The notes beneath the pieces were generated by a model that had not been told where the DNA came from, did not search any database, and was given only the letters and a program-made list of their open reading frames with translations. A DNA stretch of 64,000 nucleotides, taken from positions 868,001 to 932,000 of the forward strand of contig NZ_JAUOFB010000001.1 of assembly GCF_030542105.1 (NCBI RefSeq). The letters are read 5' to 3'. This DNA is from Hymenobacter sp. BT730. Its GTDB lineage: Bacteria > Bacteroidota > Bacteroidia > Cytophagales > Hymenobacteraceae. This document shows positions 1 through 11,195 of the stretch, piece by piece. The stretch's first letter is position 1. Every line of letters starts with the position of its first letter. The translations under genes and the position numbers were made by a program.

Positions 1-1
1 A

Positions 2-538
2 AGCCCTACCGAAGCCGCCCGCCCCGAGGAAAATGAAGCCTTATCCTGGGAGGAACTGCAGCCCGTGCTGCAGGAAGCTCTCGATAAGCTGAACCAGTTT
101 CGACAGGATGAAGGCCAAACCCTCACGACCGAAATCCTTAGCTATATTGACCGGATCCGCATCCTGCTGGCCGACGTAGACCGCCACGACCCGGTGCGAG
201 TAGAAACCATCCGGGAAAAGTTGCGGGCTCATTTGGCCGACTTAAGCACGGCCGAGCAGTTCAACGCCAACCGGTTTGAGCAGGAGCTACTCTACTACAT
301 TGAGAAGCTTGACATTGCTGAAGAAAAGGTGCGCCTGATTAGCCATTTGCACTATTTTAACGAGACAGTATTCCTGCCGGAGCCCACTGGGAAGAAGTTG
401 GCTTTCATCTCCCAGGAAATCGGGCGGGAGATTAATACCATTGGCTCTAAGGCGAATGATCCTGTGATTCAGCACTTAGTGGTGGAAATGAAGGAAGAAT
501 TAGAGAAGATCAAGGAACAAATCAATAATATCCTTTAA
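2..538 (+). CDS. yicC: YicC-family endoribonuclease, 3' part (5' end outside window)
   Basis: The reading frame is open from base 2, so this is the C-terminal 178 residues of a longer protein whose start lies before the window. The visible part is the conserved YicC C-terminal domain (DUF1732): a helical, charged region ending with a conserved stretch that includes FISQEIGREINTIGSKAND and a terminal helix EMKEELEKIKEQINNIL. YicC proteins are usually near 290 residues, so roughly the last 60 percent is present. YicC of E. coli is described as an endoribonuclease acting on small RNAs, and this role is transferred by family only. An ATG at 65 lies inside the conserved domain and is not a plausible start. 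No terminator is obvious directly after the stop. Confidence 0.88.
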   Translation, partial: SPTEAARPEENEALSWEELQPVLQEALDKLNQFRQDEGQTLTTEILSYIDRIRILLADVDRHDPVRVETIREKLRAHLADLSTAEQFNANRFEQELLYYIEKLDIAEEKVRLISHLHYFNETVFLPEPTGKKLAFISQEIGREINTIGSKANDPVIQHLVVEMKEELEKIKEQINNIL

Positions 539-640
539 GTCCTGTTTTGCACTATTATGCCGGGATATTTGATTAAAATTGTATTATATTAATTATTAAT
601 AGTATATTAATTTATTGAGTAAAATTGAACAATTTTACGC

Positions 641-668
641 TTGGCTATTTAAAACCTTCTTATATTTG
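641..668 (+). promoter_or_regulatory. Bacteroidota-type promoter
   Basis: TTG at 641-643 is followed after 17 bases by TATATTTG at 661-668, which matches the Bacteroidota -33 TTG and -7 TAnnTTTG pattern. It sits in the AT-rich 332-base gap between yicC and the next gene. A transcript starting near 675 would have a leader of almost 200 nt before the ATG at 871. No other feature was recognised in this gap. Confidence 0.5.
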
Positions 669-870
669 CTCGTCCAAAACGCTGAGTATCTCACTCATCG
701 GTCATTCCCGCCTAAGGGGAAGGGCTTGGTGTCGGTGTTGTAAAAATATTTTTTATTAAATACTTGCAGCTCCGAATATTGTCAGTAAATTGTGTTATCC
801 GAACAGTTGGATTTTTCTTCTGATCCGGCTTTTCTCTAAGATTGATTCCATCTTTTTTCTGCCTACGACT

Positions 871-1413
871 ATGAAAAAAGCTCTACTCTTCCCAGTATTC
901 AGCCTGATGCTTTTGCTCATGGCTGCCCGTCCTGCCGCAGAAGTTGAACTTATCAAGAAGCGCGTTCTGAGTGAGCGGGTTGAAATCCTTATCCCCAAAG
1001 GTTTTGAGGTGATGAGCGAGCAGCAGATGGATTTCATCTATGCGAGAGCCCAGAGCCGTCCTAGTGTTATCTATACCAACAGCAAGGAAGCCAGTATTTC
1101 CTTCACCTACACCGATAACACGGCGGATCAGGATATGATCCAAATGTATACGGACAACTTCATCAAGACCTACTCCAAGCAGTTTCCAGACGCCAAGTGG
1201 TTTGGAAAAGGCATGAAGGACGTAAGCGGCCGTCACGTTGGCTACCTCGAGTTGATGAAGCCTGAGCTGGGTCACGAAGTATATAACCTGATTTTCTTCA
1301 CTGACGTGGAAGGCAAACTGCTCATGTGCACCTTCACCTGCGCTGACCGTCAGAAGCCTGAGTGGGAAATGGTTGCCAAGCAAATCATGAACTCCCTTAA
1401 GTCGAACGGCTAA
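871..1413 (+). CDS. Small exported protein of unknown function
   Basis: I read a 180-residue protein from ATG 871 (MKKALLFPVFSLML), because this start gives a clean signal peptide: a Lys pair, a hydrophobic stretch and a small-residue cleavage region near ARPAAE. An upstream start at 790 would add 27 residues before the signal peptide and is unlikely. The mature part is about 155 residues with alternating short strands and helices and a single Cys pair (MCTFTC) near the C terminus. The overall look recalls PsbP-like or DUF1795-like small alpha/beta exported proteins, but I cannot assign a family with confidence. It stands alone: a promoter lies upstream and a strong bidirectional terminator follows. 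Confidence 0.75.
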   Translation: MKKALLFPVFSLMLLLMAARPAAEVELIKKRVLSERVEILIPKGFEVMSEQQMDFIYARAQSRPSVIYTNSKEASISFTYTDNTADQDMIQMYTDNFIKTYSKQFPDAKWFGKGMKDVSGRHVGYLELMKPELGHEVYNLIFFTDVEGKLLMCTFTCADRQKPEWEMVAKQIMNSLKSNG

Positions 1414-1438
1414 GCTGCACCGCTACCCGGTATACCAA

Positions 1439-1500
1439 TAAAAGCCACTACCCCGAAATACTCTGACTTAGGTTGGGCTATTTCGGGGTAGTGGCTTTTA
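1439..1500. terminator. Bidirectional hairpin terminator
   Basis: A perfect 22-bp inverted repeat (1439-1460 with 1479-1500) has an 18-base loop and A/T-rich ends on both sides. It lies between two convergent genes and can end transcription from both. Confidence 0.85.
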
Positions 1501-1518
1501 TATATGTCTCTATCTACC

Positions 1519-2826
1519 TTAATGGGTCAGGTAAGTCAGAAATTGGGTTAGTAGCCGATAAAGCTCGGAGTAGCGGGTAAGCGGAAGTGTTTCAGCTTTG
1601 TCTTGTATATCATGATAGGCTGCTATGCCACCCCGGGTATATAGGAAGAAGGCGGGCACACCAGCTTCTGAAAAGGGGAAATGGTCAGAATTGGCGGCTC
1701 TGCCGCGGGCAGCAAGAGACCCCACGCTGGCAGTGCCGGAATTGAGCTGTTGCAATATTTGGAATTCCTTAGGGTGCAGGGTGCCATTAACTACCGTAGC
1801 ACCAGAATCCCCGGTACCTACTAAGTCCAGGTTAATTAGGAAACGGACGGAGCCTAAGGGGAACAATGGGTGGGCCGTGAAATAACGTGAGCCGAGCAGT
1901 CCGGCTTCCTCCCCACTAAATCCAATGAATACTAGCGTATAACGCAGCCGATGAGCTGGCTGGCTAAAGTGGCGGGCCAGTTGTAACAACATGCTGGTGC
2001 CACTGGCATTATCGTTGGCACCCGGGAAATAGTGGTGCCGGCCCAACTCACCTAAATGGTCGTAATGAGCCGTGACCACCAGAAGAGAATCGGGGCGGGC
2101 AGTGCCGGGAATATAGCCCAGTACATTCTGTGTGCGGTAGCTTTGCTGCAGGCGTGCCTGCAGATCTATGGTAATTTCCTTGGCGGCTGGCGGCCAGGCG
2201 AGAGCAGCAACTAGCAGCCTTGGCTGCGGTGCTTGTTTGGCGGCGAGGGAAGCTGTAAGCTTTCCCGGAATCAGGACCACTATGGCACGGGCTTCCTGTA
2301 GCTTTTGGGCCAGTAATGGCTGCGCCATAGCACGCTGATAATCCTGCTGGGCTACTGCCAGCGCAACGGCCTGCAACGGCTGCGCCAGAAACTGCTGTAG
2401 AAGCGGCTCCTGGGAAAATACCAGCGAATCAAAGTGGACCACTGAAGCAGTAAAGCGGCCACCACCTGATTCGGGGGCTACAATAAAATCATGGCCGGGT
2501 CGGAGCTTTTGCTGGTCAGCTGTAACCGAGAGGTTGCCCGGAAAGGTATTAACGGTTAGCGAGAAAGGCTGCGTGTAGTCTCTGGCCGAACTAAATGGTA
2601 GCAAGCCCAGGCGTTTGAAGTGCTTGGCCAGGAAGGCCGCCGCACGCTGGTCGCCGTGGTGAGTATAGCCGCGTCCGTGCAGGTGCCGGGAGGTAAGGTA
2701 GCGCAGAGTACGGCGTACCTCTGGCGTATCCTGGCCGTGGGCAGGTGCAGAAGGTAAAGCCAGCAAACAAACGCTCAATCCCAGCCATTGCAGGGAAGGC
2801 CGGGTCAGCTTCCAGAATACTGGCAT
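1519..2826 (-). CDS. M28-family zinc metallopeptidase, exported
   Basis: This 435-residue exported protein is counted from ATG 2826 (MPVFWKLTRPSLQWLG), which begins a signal peptide ending near APAHGQ. A TTG at 2868 is possible but less likely. The C-terminal half carries the M28 metal-binding signatures in order: TAHYDH (first His and Asp region), GANDNASG (bridging Asp), FSGEEAGLLGS (catalytic Glu pair), NLDLVGTGD and NSDHFPF (last His). The family contains secreted aminopeptidases with two zinc ions. A segment before the catalytic core may be a PA-like insert. It is the last gene of the minus-strand cluster that starts at ruvA, about 50 bases after the vanZ-like gene. Substrate is unknown. 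Confidence 0.88.
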   Translation of the reverse strand: MPVFWKLTRPSLQWLGLSVCLLALPSAPAHGQDTPEVRRTLRYLTSRHLHGRGYTHHGDQRAAAFLAKHFKRLGLLPFSSARDYTQPFSLTVNTFPGNLSVTADQQKLRPGHDFIVAPESGGGRFTASVVHFDSLVFSQEPLLQQFLAQPLQAVALAVAQQDYQRAMAQPLLAQKLQEARAIVVLIPGKLTASLAAKQAPQPRLLVAALAWPPAAKEITIDLQARLQQSYRTQNVLGYIPGTARPDSLLVVTAHYDHLGELGRHHYFPGANDNASGTSMLLQLARHFSQPAHRLRYTLVFIGFSGEEAGLLGSRYFTAHPLFPLGSVRFLINLDLVGTGDSGATVVNGTLHPKEFQILQQLNSGTASVGSLAARGRAANSDHFPFSEAGVPAFFLYTRGGIAAYHDIQDKAETLPLTRYSELYRLLTQFLTYLTH

Positions 2827-2877
2827 ACACGAACGAACAAAGGCTGGCAAAACCAACCTACTGGGCAAGGAAGAAAA

Positions 2878-3282
2878 TTACATAAAACGGCGCATGGCCA
2901 TCTTGGCCATCACTAGCCCGGTCAGCGTGCCTAAAGCATCACTGAGCACATCCGTCCACTCGGCATAACGGCCCAGATTCATCAGTAACTGGGTAAGCTC
3001 AATGAGGGAGCCAAATAAGGTGCAGGCCACAAACAAAAGAAGGAAAGCGTGAGTGCGCAGCCAGGGGTAACGAGCTTGCCGCTGGGTAGAGAAATAGCAC
3101 AGGATAGCCAGAACCCAAAAAACGAAGGCATGCGCCGCCGTATAAAAAGAGAACAGCTGCCAGTGCGGCTCCGGCGGCATATGGTCCTTCGGGGTAAGCG
3201 TCAGGACCAAAATGACCACCGCCCACGTCGCGGGCAGCGCGGCATAGGCGCGGGGGCGAGACGTGGGCGGGGCCGGATACAT
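2878..3282 (-). CDS. VanZ-like membrane protein
   Basis: The protein has 134 residues counted from ATG 3282; a TTG two codons upstream is also possible. It has four hydrophobic segments: near residues 14-30, 45-65, 78-98 and 112-130. The conserved VanZ-like features are present: a TLTPKDHMP motif after the first helix, FGSLIELTQLL in the third, and WTDVLSDALGTLTG before the last. The biochemical role of this family is not established; VanZ itself is linked to teicoplanin resistance in enterococci, which should not be assumed here. Position directly behind gcvH and sprA is a recurrent arrangement in Bacteroidota, so the gene probably belongs to the same transcription unit. Confidence 0.85.
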   Translation of the reverse strand: MYPAPPTSRPRAYAALPATWAVVILVLTLTPKDHMPPEPHWQLFSFYTAAHAFVFWVLAILCYFSTQRQARYPWLRTHAFLLLFVACTLFGSLIELTQLLMNLGRYAEWTDVLSDALGTLTGLVMAKMAMRRFM

Positions 3283-3293
3283 CAGCAAAAAGT

Positions 3294-3674
3294 TTATGCG
3301 CCTACCAGGTCACCATAAGCTTCGGCAGAAAGCAGATCAGCCAGCTCCGAAGGATTGCCAACCGACATTTTAATCATCCAGCCGTCGCCATAAGGGTCTG
3401 AGTTGACCAGCTCGGGGCTGCCGTCCAGCTTCTCGTTTACTTCCAGCACGGTGCCGGAAATAGGGCTGAACAGGTCTGATACAGTTTTTACGGCTTCTAC
3501 AGTGCCGAATACGTCGTTTCGGGCTACGTCTTTATCAACGGTGTCAATGTCAACGTACACAATGTCGCCGAGTTCTTTCTGAGCGTGGTCGGTGATGCCG
3601 ATGTACGCCACGTCGCCTTCGACGCGAATCCACTCGTGCTCTTTGGTGTACTGCAGGTTAGCGGGCAAGTTCAT
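3294..3674 (-). CDS. gcvH: Glycine cleavage system H protein
   Basis: The 126-residue protein has the normal length for GcvH. It carries a lipoyl domain with the attachment lysine at residue 63 in [12 protein letters not shown], the conserved KEHEWI near the start, and the C-terminal GDGWMIKM motif. H protein shuttles the aminomethyl group between the P, T and L proteins of glycine cleavage. None of the other gcv genes is in this window, which is common because gcvH is often encoded apart in Bacteroidota. It lies between sprA and the vanZ-like gene and ends only 11 bases before the latter's start. Confidence 0.96.
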   Translation of the reverse strand: MNLPANLQYTKEHEWIRVEGDVAYIGITDHAQKELGDIVYVDIDTVDKDVARNDVFGTVEAVKTVSDLFSPISGTVLEVNEKLDGSPELVNSDPYGDGWMIKMSVGNPSELADLLSAEAYGDLVGA

Positions 3675-3810
3675 AGTGCTGGGGAAAGGAAAACGGATGG
3701 TATAAGGCCAAATCGGCCGGTGCTCAAAAGTAAGAGATAATGCTTGTAACGCCAGCCCCGGCCCGGAATATGCGGCCGGATAGGTGTTCTGAAGAGGAGG
3801 CTGAAGAAAA

Positions 3811-3829
3811 GCTTCCGACAGGCAGAAGC
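3811..3829 (-). terminator. Weak hairpin between sprA and gcvH
   Basis: On the minus strand a short stem (GCTTC with GAAGC) is followed by TTTTCTT shortly after the sprA stop. The stem is only 5 bp, so it may be a partial terminator or nothing. If it works, gcvH would be partly uncoupled from sprA. Confidence 0.3.
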
Positions 3830-3847
3830 CTTTCCTGATCTGACACC

Positions 3848-6800
3848 TTATTCTGAGAGGCTATAGCGCAGCTGCAGGCCGCCTTCGGTGGCGGCGTTGC
3901 GGTAGCCCGAGTTGCCGCGCGGCTCCGAGATGATACGGGTGAAGTAGAACTGCAGGTTCAGCCGCTGGTTCAGCACGTAATCAATAGTGGGGCGCAGCTG
4001 CACCTGGCGGCCACCATTGGTGGTAGTGCTGTTAGACTGCCCCGGATCAGTAGCCGATACATTATTAATGCGGCGCTGAATAGTGCTGTTGTCCCGGATA
4101 GATAAATCGAGGCGGGCCGTCAGCTCATTGCGCAGCACGCGCTGCTCGCCGCCAATGCGGAAAGGCAGCTTCAGCTGATTGGTGACGTAGCCAAAGCCAA
4201 TAACCATTTCCTCCGTGTGCAGCTCCGTTACCTCGGCGTTGGTGGTGTTCAGCGAAAGGTTGCGCTCTGTGCGGTATTCCACGCGGCCCGTTACCTTTTC
4301 CAGGGTCTGGAAGTTAAGGCCCAGCAGTGGCGACATCCGCTCCAGAATACTTACCTGTCCCAGCACGAAGTAAGGAATGAAGTCGCCATTCGGATTAACT
4401 TCCGATGCCAGACCCAACGGTTCAGCATTATACTGCGCCGAGGTGGAGTAGCTGCCGATGTTGTAAGTAGAGGCGTAGGCATGCGTGATGGAAACCGAGC
4501 GGAAGAACCGCTGCATGAATGGCAACTCACCCAGGCCATTGTAATCAATACGCCAGTTGGGCAGCGGCAGCATGGCAAACGGGTCGAACTTCTTAGGCTT
4601 ATAGCCATCCGAAGAACGGCCGCGGTAGGCGTCTAGGAAAGCCGGAATCAACACATCCTGGGAGTTGAAGCCGTACGTGCCCGGGTTTTTATTTTCTTCA
4701 TCCAGCCGGTCACGGATAATCTGCCGGTTGGCCACATACCGGTCAAATGCTTTCGATTCGGTACCGCCCCGGCTCTGGTCGCCAAAAAGGGTTTGAATGG
4801 AAATGAAGGACGTGCTGAAAGAGCCCGTGCCCAAAGGCAGCTTGGGCGCCAGTCGGTTCTGATCAAACTGACCATTGGCGTCGCGGTACGGCTCCAGCGT
4901 AATGGGGTCTACTTCCAGGCGGTAGAATACTTCCCGGTTGCGCACCGCCAGGCGGGTAGCGTCCAGCTGAATATTGAAGTCGCGGAAGGGCTCCAGCGCC
5001 GTGCGCAGGTTCAGGTTGGTGGTTTCCAATGAGCTGAGCGGCGTATTTAGATAGTCGCTACGCTTGGTATACCAATCACCCGCCTGGGCCCGGTTGTACA
5101 GCTCATCCAGCCCGTACTGCTTGCCTAGAATAAAGGGCAGACCGGGGGCATCAAAGTCACTGTTCATACCTAAGAAACGAGTCTTAGGCATGTAGCCCGG
5201 CAGCAGTGTGCCCGCCGTACGGGTATAAGTAAAGTTAAGGTTCCGAGCCGTCATCAGGGAGCGTAGCACCGCTTTCAATACGCGCATTTCCGGGCCTTTA
5301 GTAGTATCGGTCGGGGCCTGGGCCACGGGGGCTTGCGGGTTGCGCTTGGCTTCTTCCGCCGTGGGGCGGCGAGGGGGCGGGGGCGCGTTATTGATGATAT
5401 TCAGGAAGCGTACCTTATTGTAAAGCTTCACCAGGTCGATGCGGCCGTTGGCGCTCAACTCCGCGTTATTCTGAATGGTGTTGCCCAGATCCAATGGAAC
5501 GGTTTCCCCATCCGGGTTAGTAGGGTCTTTCGGCACCGTGAGGGCCGTAGATGCCGCCTGCCACGAGTAGTTGGCGGCGTAGCGCGTGTCGGCACTCAGC
5601 CAGTCCGTGAGTGGGAACTTGTCCAGTGGCAGCCGGTAGGTGAGGGCTATGGTCTGGTTGAAGTTGGTGGTGCGCCCACCACGGCGGAGGTTTTCCCACA
5701 GCTGGGCCCGGTTGCGCCGGGAAATATCATCGTCGCCAATGGTGCGGCCAGGGCCTTCATCCACGGTGCCGCGGTTAGCGGCGGTGTAGTCCAGAGCCAA
5801 ACTCTTGGTCAGGTCCCACTTCAGATCATAAATGCGGTTGAAGAAGAAGCTTTTCTGGAATACGCCCGGGATGCCCTCTGCCGAAGGCACCTGACCTGGC
5901 AGGGTAGTGCGTTGCAGGAACCGCTCATTGTAGCGGCGGTCCAGGTCGGCACGGAAGGCAAAGCGGCTGGGCAGAGGCGTAAAGTTCAGCTCCTGCAGCA
6001 TCTTCAGGTACGGCGACTCCAGGGCCTTTACCCCGGCCAGCGGCGTGTAGTTTTTGGGTGTGGTCTGGTAGGTGTAGGCCAGCGCCGCATTAAAGGTTTT
6101 GGTGAAGTCCCGGTCGGTGCGGATATCGGTGTGCAGTTGCTCGTTCAGGGAGTAGCTGAGGGCGAAGTTCTCAATATCATACGGGCGCACTTTCTTCTCC
6201 GGATTCACCCGCTCCTTGCGCAGGTTCAGCACGCTAATGCTACGGCTACGCGTTTGGTCCGTCACCTCGCGGCGGTAGGCCGCCCGTTCGCCATCGGTTT
6301 CAAACTTCTCTAATGACTGTTTCAGCTCCACATCAGGGTCCAGCGGGTCAAAGCGCGGCGAGCGGGACTCTGTGCCGGCCTGCACCAGCACCGGAATACG
6401 CAGGCCCAGCTTTTCCGGGAGTAGCTTTTCCGCTGCCACAGTGGCGTTCAGGTCACCGCGGGCTACATCGTCCAGGGAGCGTTGCTGCACTTTGTCCTGC
6501 AGGCTGCCAAAGCCTACGGTGAGGTAGCTGCCGGTGGCCGTTACGTTGGCCAGATCAGCCAGCTGGGTGTTAAAACGAGCCGTAGCGGCCCAACCGGCGG
6601 TGCGGTCAAAGTCGTCTACACGCAGTTCATCAGCCCAGATACATACGGACTGCTCTGCCGCGTCATCAGTGGGGTTGAATATGCCAATCAGTACGCCCTG
6701 TACCTCCGAGAAATCGGGGTTGCCGACAATCGTAATGGTGCGGCCATCGGCCAGCTGCTTTACATAGGGTACCCGCAGATCCGTTTTGGTCTTGTTGCGC

Positions 6801-9800
6801 TCCATCTTGGCATCCACAAGCTCCTGGAAGGCTATATCAATGTTGTTGGCTGGATTCCAGATTTCCGATTCATTGATAGAGCCCTGCGGCGTAATTTTCA
6901 GTGGCAAGGAGTACTCGTAGTAGTTCTGGGTATAGTCAGTACCGATGCGGACGAAGGCACGAACCTGGTCGTTGCGGGTACCGGTTTCACTTTCAGCGTG
7001 CAGGAACATGCGCAGGCGCTTGTAGCGCAGCATGTTGATGCTAACATTTTTGTAAGCGGCCTTGCCATATCCTTCGCGCAGGCCTTCCACGCACAGGCGC
7101 AGGCTTTGCTCATTCTGCTCCCGGTTTACGGTGCTGGAGCCAAACTCCCGGTCGCGGCGAATGCCGGGCGGCAGTACGTATGGAATGGCATCCGTGCCGG
7201 CGTTGCTGCTGGAACGTCCATTTTCTTCCAGGCTCACTGTCGAAACAGCAAAGGCGTCGGCATCGGCATCGGTATTCACGTTGGGCTTGCCGGGCTCGGC
7301 CACGGTGCCCAGGAAGCGGCGCCACTGGTTAGCTACAAACTGCATCTGCACAAAGCGCAGCACGGTGGGTTGCTGCCACTGCGTGAGGTACAGGCGCATA
7401 AACCGAATCGACTTAAAGCCGAACGGCTGCCCATCGGGAGTGCCGCGCACCGCCGTGGGCTGGCGCACTGGCACCCGGAACTGGTACCACGTCACGGCGT
7501 CGCCGTTCACGTTTTTAGAGACCTTGTCTACAATGAAGTTCTCGCCCACGCGCAACTGGCCGGGCTTCAGCGAAATCTTGTATTCGTAGTAGCGCTCCGT
7601 GTCAGAAATGACGTTGTCCCGGTTCAGGTCTTCCTTGTCGGGCAGGGGAGTGGAGCTTTGCTGGCTGTTCTCCGGCGAGTTGGCCTCCATGCCGTTGTAC
7701 TCCTTGTAGCGGCCCAAGATCTTAATGTCGCGTCCGCCGGAGTTATAATAGTCGTTCAGGTGGTGGCGGAAGTCATCGGCCGAAGGGTCTTCCAGCGTGC
7801 TATACACGCCCTGAAAGAAGGTTTTTTCCTCCGTGTCGTTCAGGCCGTCCAAGCCGATATCCTGACGGTTGCGGCCGCCGGGAGCGGTGGAAAATGCATC
7901 GGTCAGAAACTGCTGGGTACTCACGCGGCCCCACACGGTACGGTCCGTGTCCCGCTCCGGGTCGCCTTCCTCATCCGAAAGTCCGTTCTCAAACTCGTAG
8001 CGGCTCTGGTCCTTCAATACGTCTTCCGATACTGCGCCCAGGTTCAGGTACAGCTCACCACCGGTAGTGTTGTTGACGGCCGGATGCTCACTGTCGTCTA
8101 TCTGGCCGTTTTTACCCGGTATGAAGGGGTCCATTAGCCAGAACTCCAGGTACTCTACGTTGGCGTTGTCGAAGTCGGTGTCAAAGGTGATTTCGCGGCT
8201 GATGCCGGCGTAGTTCCTGGCAGGAGTCGGCAGCGTTTTGCCATCAGCGCCCACGGCAGGGTTGTAGTTGTAGGGGCCGCGCTCGGTGGGGAAATACGCC
8301 AGGTCCAGCGGGTACTCGTAGCCGTTCCCCAGGGTGCCGTTGTCGCGGTTTGGGAAGATTTCCGTACGCGCAATGCCCCGGGTATAATGATTCAGCAGGT
8401 CGGCCGCACGTATGTTGTTGGGCTTGCTGGAGCCGTTGTTGTAGTACGACTGATCAATAGTGTACCAGGCCAGCTTGGCGCGATTATAGGCCGATGCCTG
8501 ATCAGTGCCTTCCAGCAGAGGCAGGGGAGTAGCTGCCAGCCGCCACGAAGTAATAGAGCTAATACCGCTGAGCGTGTACGGCGTACGCGCCCCTTCAAAG
8601 TCATCAACGTAGGAAACCCCATTTTCGCCGCGGCCCAGCTTGGTTTTGCCGGGTACCAGCTGCGCAAATTCCCCACTGAAGGCTACGGAGGAAGGCGCTT
8701 TGGTTTCAATCAGCGGGAGCATATCCAGGTACTTGGTCAGCACCCGCGACTCGCGCCGCATGTTCACGTCCAGCCCGTACATGGTATTGTTGCCGGGCTC
8801 GTCACCAATATTCACCCGGTTGATGCCCGGCGCCTGGTTTTCCACCAGGTGCAGCACCGTGCCACCAAAGTTGATGTCTTCGTTGAGGCGATAGTCAAAC
8901 CGGGCGCCCAGCAGGCGGCGGGGCTGCACCTGCACCAGGGCATCTTTCTCAAAGGCCACGCGCAGCTCGTTGGCCGCATTCAGGTAGGCCGGGTTCAGGA
9001 TTTTTACCTTGGCCTGATCGTAAAATACCTGATAATCGGTGCCTTCCTGCAGTAGCGTGCTGCCGGAATACACCCGCACGGAGCCCTCGGCCACTCGGAT
9101 ACCGGGCAGGCTGATTTCATCAGTAGCGGTAGCCTGGTAGCGGCCCTGCAGGTAGAATTTATCCTTCTCCTGGCGCTGTTGCGCGTCGCTCTGGGTCTGG
9201 TCGTAGAGCTCCTGGTACACATATTTGTCTACCAGGTCCTTCTCGGCAACTGTATCAAACTTGCTCTTCAGGTAAGAACCAAAGGGCTCTACTTCCGGGA
9301 AAATGATGCGGCCCTGCTCGGGGTCTACAGTAATGCCGGAGAGAAAGTCGAAGTTGCCGTCGGCGGGTCGGTCGTTGTTGGCGTTTACGTTGTCGAGGTT
9401 GAAGACCTGCACCAGGGGAATGTTCTGCACCTGCTCGCCTTCCTTCAGCGAAAGCAGGTCCACGCCCGAGGCATCATCTTTATAGATAATGTCGAGGCGG
9501 AAATTGTCGCGGTTGAGTTGGTTGGCATTCAGGGAGTAGATGTTTTTCATCATCAAATCCCAGGTAGGGTACTGTAGGGCGGGGTTGGTGCTCTTCAGCA
9601 TTTTCAGGAACACCACCTCGTCCTGCTGCACATTGGAGCCATATTCATTCACCGTCTCGCCCACCCGAAACACGCGGCCGTTGAAAGTGTACTCGTAGGA
9701 AACCGCCAACACCTGTTCCGGCAGCAGCGAGGTATTCAGGGAAATATAGCCCAGCTGCGCATTGAAGGTGTACTCGCGCGGGTCCAGCTTGCGGGCCCGC

Positions 9801-11170
9801 ACATGCTCGTAGTCCACTGATTTCGAGAGCCCTAGGGAGTTTAGCGCGTCATCGGTGGTGAGGTTACTGCGGGACCCAGGGGCACCCACTACCTTCTCAA
9901 ACTCACTATTGGCATCGTTGGCGGCCGGGGTGCGGGGCGGCTGGGGCTTGCGGAACTGCTCCCGGAAAAGCACTTCGGGCTCACCCAGGTCCATCAACCC
10001 CACCACGTTGCGCAGGTTGTCAGTAGCGCGGTTGTCGTTGGTTACATACACCTCCAGCCGGCGAATGTCGATGCCCGACTGGATAGTGGGCAGGTTGCGC
10101 AGGGCCGCATCATACCGGTCGCGGAAGAACTGCGAGAGGAAGAAGTGCCGGTCCCGCTCGTACTGGCTGGCCTTAATCTCGAACGGGCGGCTCTGGCCGC
10201 CGTTCTGCACACGCACCTCATCGGCCTGCCCGCGCAGGGTAGCGGCTACGGCGGTAACGGCCAGCTTGCCAAACTGCAGCTGGGTTTTCACGCCAAACAG
10301 GTTCTGCCCACCCTGAATGAGGGAGTTGTTCAGCGGCAAGCTCACGTTGCCGAGCTCAATCTTGCGGATGATATCGGTATCGAAGCCCGTAAAGTCGAGC
10401 TTCATATTGTTTTCGAAGTCGAAGGCCGCCTTCGTATCGTAGTTGAGTGAAACCCGCAGCTTCTCGCCAATCTGGCCGGCGAGGTTCAGGTTCATGTTCT
10501 GCTCAAAGTTGAAGTCACCGGTTTTCTGCTGGCGCAGGGTAAGCGTGGGGTTGCGGTTGCGGTTGAACTTGGCCCCCGCGCGCACGGTAACCGAGCCATT
10601 GGGGCGGATATCTACGAAGCTGCCCCCAAAAATCCGGTCGGCAGCCGGCCCCAGGTAAATCTTAGGAATCAGGCGCTGGGCTACGGCGGGCGTGTTGGCC
10701 TCGCCAGCTACCCCGCCGGCTGCTTTATTCCGGAAGTAGTTGCGAATGGTCTGCTGCTCCTGCCAGCGGGAATACTCCTCAAACGTCATCCGCGTCGGGT
10801 CGCGGTAGTTGATGCTGTCCCCCACGGTTTCCGACAGGTCCACGCCCTGCAGACTGTCGTCCACCGTTACGTTCAGGTTCACGTTGGAAGGCAGGTCCAG
10901 CAGCAGCGGCGACTCGCGGCGCTGGGGGCTCAGGCGGTTGCCCACCCGGTCAGCCGGGGCCACTTTGGGGCGGCGGCTGGGCCGGTAGCGGCTGGTATCA
11001 GAAGGCAATACGGTACGTGGGGTATCGGCAGCCAGCATATGCTGACCCGACGCCCAAAGGCCCTGAAATGCAAAAGCGCCGGCTCCGGTGGCCTCAGCCT
11101 GCGACCACCAAGCCAGCAGTGACGCAAAAACGACGGATACGGCGGTGAAGGAGTGCTTACCGGTATTCAA
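3848..11170 (-). CDS. sprA: Cell-surface protein SprA, T9SS outer-membrane translocon
   Basis: This is a giant exported protein of 2440 residues, close to the usual length of SprA (about 2,400). SprA forms the very large beta-barrel pore through which the type IX secretion system moves proteins across the outer membrane; it is needed for gliding in gliding relatives. The N terminus has a signal-like hydrophobic segment (about residues 8-25). Recurrent SprA features are visible, such as repeated SVNYD-like barrel strands, [22 protein letters not shown] and a C-terminal barrel strand ending LRYSLSE. The first in-frame start is TTG at 11170, two codons after an in-frame stop, so TTG initiation is likely. 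It lies downstream of ruvA and upstream of gcvH. The two T9SS cargo types at 39985-43470 and 61334 onward depend on this system. Confidence 0.96.
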   Translation of the reverse strand: MNTGKHSFTAVSVVFASLLAWWSQAEATGAGAFAFQGLWASGQHMLAADTPRTVLPSDTSRYRPSRRPKVAPADRVGNRLSPQRRESPLLLDLPSNVNLNVTVDDSLQGVDLSETVGDSINYRDPTRMTFEEYSRWQEQQTIRNYFRNKAAGGVAGEANTPAVAQRLIPKIYLGPAADRIFGGSFVDIRPNGSVTVRAGAKFNRNRNPTLTLRQQKTGDFNFEQNMNLNLAGQIGEKLRVSLNYDTKAAFDFENNMKLDFTGFDTDIIRKIELGNVSLPLNNSLIQGGQNLFGVKTQLQFGKLAVTAVAATLRGQADEVRVQNGGQSRPFEIKASQYERDRHFFLSQFFRDRYDAALRNLPTIQSGIDIRRLEVYVTNDNRATDNLRNVVGLMDLGEPEVLFREQFRKPQPPRTPAANDANSEFEKVVGAPGSRSNLTTDDALNSLGLSKSVDYEHVRARKLDPREYTFNAQLGYISLNTSLLPEQVLAVSYEYTFNGRVFRVGETVNEYGSNVQQDEVVFLKMLKSTNPALQYPTWDLMMKNIYSLNANQLNRDNFRLDIIYKDDASGVDLLSLKEGEQVQNIPLVQVFNLDNVNANNDRPADGNFDFLSGITVDPEQGRIIFPEVEPFGSYLKSKFDTVAEKDLVDKYVYQELYDQTQSDAQQRQEKDKFYLQGRYQATATDEISLPGIRVAEGSVRVYSGSTLLQEGTDYQVFYDQAKVKILNPAYLNAANELRVAFEKDALVQVQPRRLLGARFDYRLNEDINFGGTVLHLVENQAPGINRVNIGDEPGNNTMYGLDVNMRRESRVLTKYLDMLPLIETKAPSSVAFSGEFAQLVPGKTKLGRGENGVSYVDDFEGARTPYTLSGISSITSWRLAATPLPLLEGTDQASAYNRAKLAWYTIDQSYYNNGSSKPNNIRAADLLNHYTRGIARTEIFPNRDNGTLGNGYEYPLDLAYFPTERGPYNYNPAVGADGKTLPTPARNYAGISREITFDTDFDNANVEYLEFWLMDPFIPGKNGQIDDSEHPAVNNTTGGELYLNLGAVSEDVLKDQSRYEFENGLSDEEGDPERDTDRTVWGRVSTQQFLTDAFSTAPGGRNRQDIGLDGLNDTEEKTFFQGVYSTLEDPSADDFRHHLNDYYNSGGRDIKILGRYKEYNGMEANSPENSQQSSTPLPDKEDLNRDNVISDTERYYEYKISLKPGQLRVGENFIVDKVSKNVNGDAVTWYQFRVPVRQPTAVRGTPDGQPFGFKSIRFMRLYLTQWQQPTVLRFVQMQFVANQWRRFLGTVAEPGKPNVNTDADADAFAVSTVSLEENGRSSSNAGTDAIPYVLPPGIRRDREFGSSTVNREQNEQSLRLCVEGLREGYGKAAYKNVSINMLRYKRLRMFLHAESETGTRNDQVRAFVRIGTDYTQNYYEYSLPLKITPQGSINESEIWNPANNIDIAFQELVDAKMERNKTKTDLRVPYVKQLADGRTITIVGNPDFSEVQGVLIGIFNPTDDAAEQSVCIWADELRVDDFDRTAGWAATARFNTQLADLANVTATGSYLTVGFGSLQDKVQQRSLDDVARGDLNATVAAEKLLPEKLGLRIPVLVQAGTESRSPRFDPLDPDVELKQSLEKFETDGERAAYRREVTDQTRSRSISVLNLRKERVNPEKKVRPYDIENFALSYSLNEQLHTDIRTDRDFTKTFNAALAYTYQTTPKNYTPLAGVKALESPYLKMLQELNFTPLPSRFAFRADLDRRYNERFLQRTTLPGQVPSAEGIPGVFQKSFFFNRIYDLKWDLTKSLALDYTAANRGTVDEGPGRTIGDDDISRRNRAQLWENLRRGGRTTNFNQTIALTYRLPLDKFPLTDWLSADTRYAANYSWQAASTALTVPKDPTNPDGETVPLDLGNTIQNNAELSANGRIDLVKLYNKVRFLNIINNAPPPPRRPTAEEAKRNPQAPVAQAPTDTTKGPEMRVLKAVLRSLMTARNLNFTYTRTAGTLLPGYMPKTRFLGMNSDFDAPGLPFILGKQYGLDELYNRAQAGDWYTKRSDYLNTPLSSLETTNLNLRTALEPFRDFNIQLDATRLAVRNREVFYRLEVDPITLEPYRDANGQFDQNRLAPKLPLGTGSFSTSFISIQTLFGDQSRGGTESKAFDRYVANRQIIRDRLDEENKNPGTYGFNSQDVLIPAFLDAYRGRSSDGYKPKKFDPFAMLPLPNWRIDYNGLGELPFMQRFFRSVSITHAYASTYNIGSYSTSAQYNAEPLGLASEVNPNGDFIPYFVLGQVSILERMSPLLGLNFQTLEKVTGRVEYRTERNLSLNTTNAEVTELHTEEMVIGFGYVTNQLKLPFRIGGEQRVLRNELTARLDLSIRDNSTIQRRINNVSATDPGQSNSTTTNGGRQVQLRPTIDYVLNQRLNLQFYFTRIISEPRGNSGYRNAATEGGLQLRYSLSE

Positions 11171-11195
11171 TTGTCAGCAGGGACAGAGGGTATTC

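Noticed and set aside
5333..8137. Long plus-strand open frames inside sprA (5333-6313 and 6482-8137)
   Set aside because: They are antisense to conserved sprA codons. Their products are rich in Gly, Val, Gln and Arg, as expected from the reverse of GC-rich code, with no motif.
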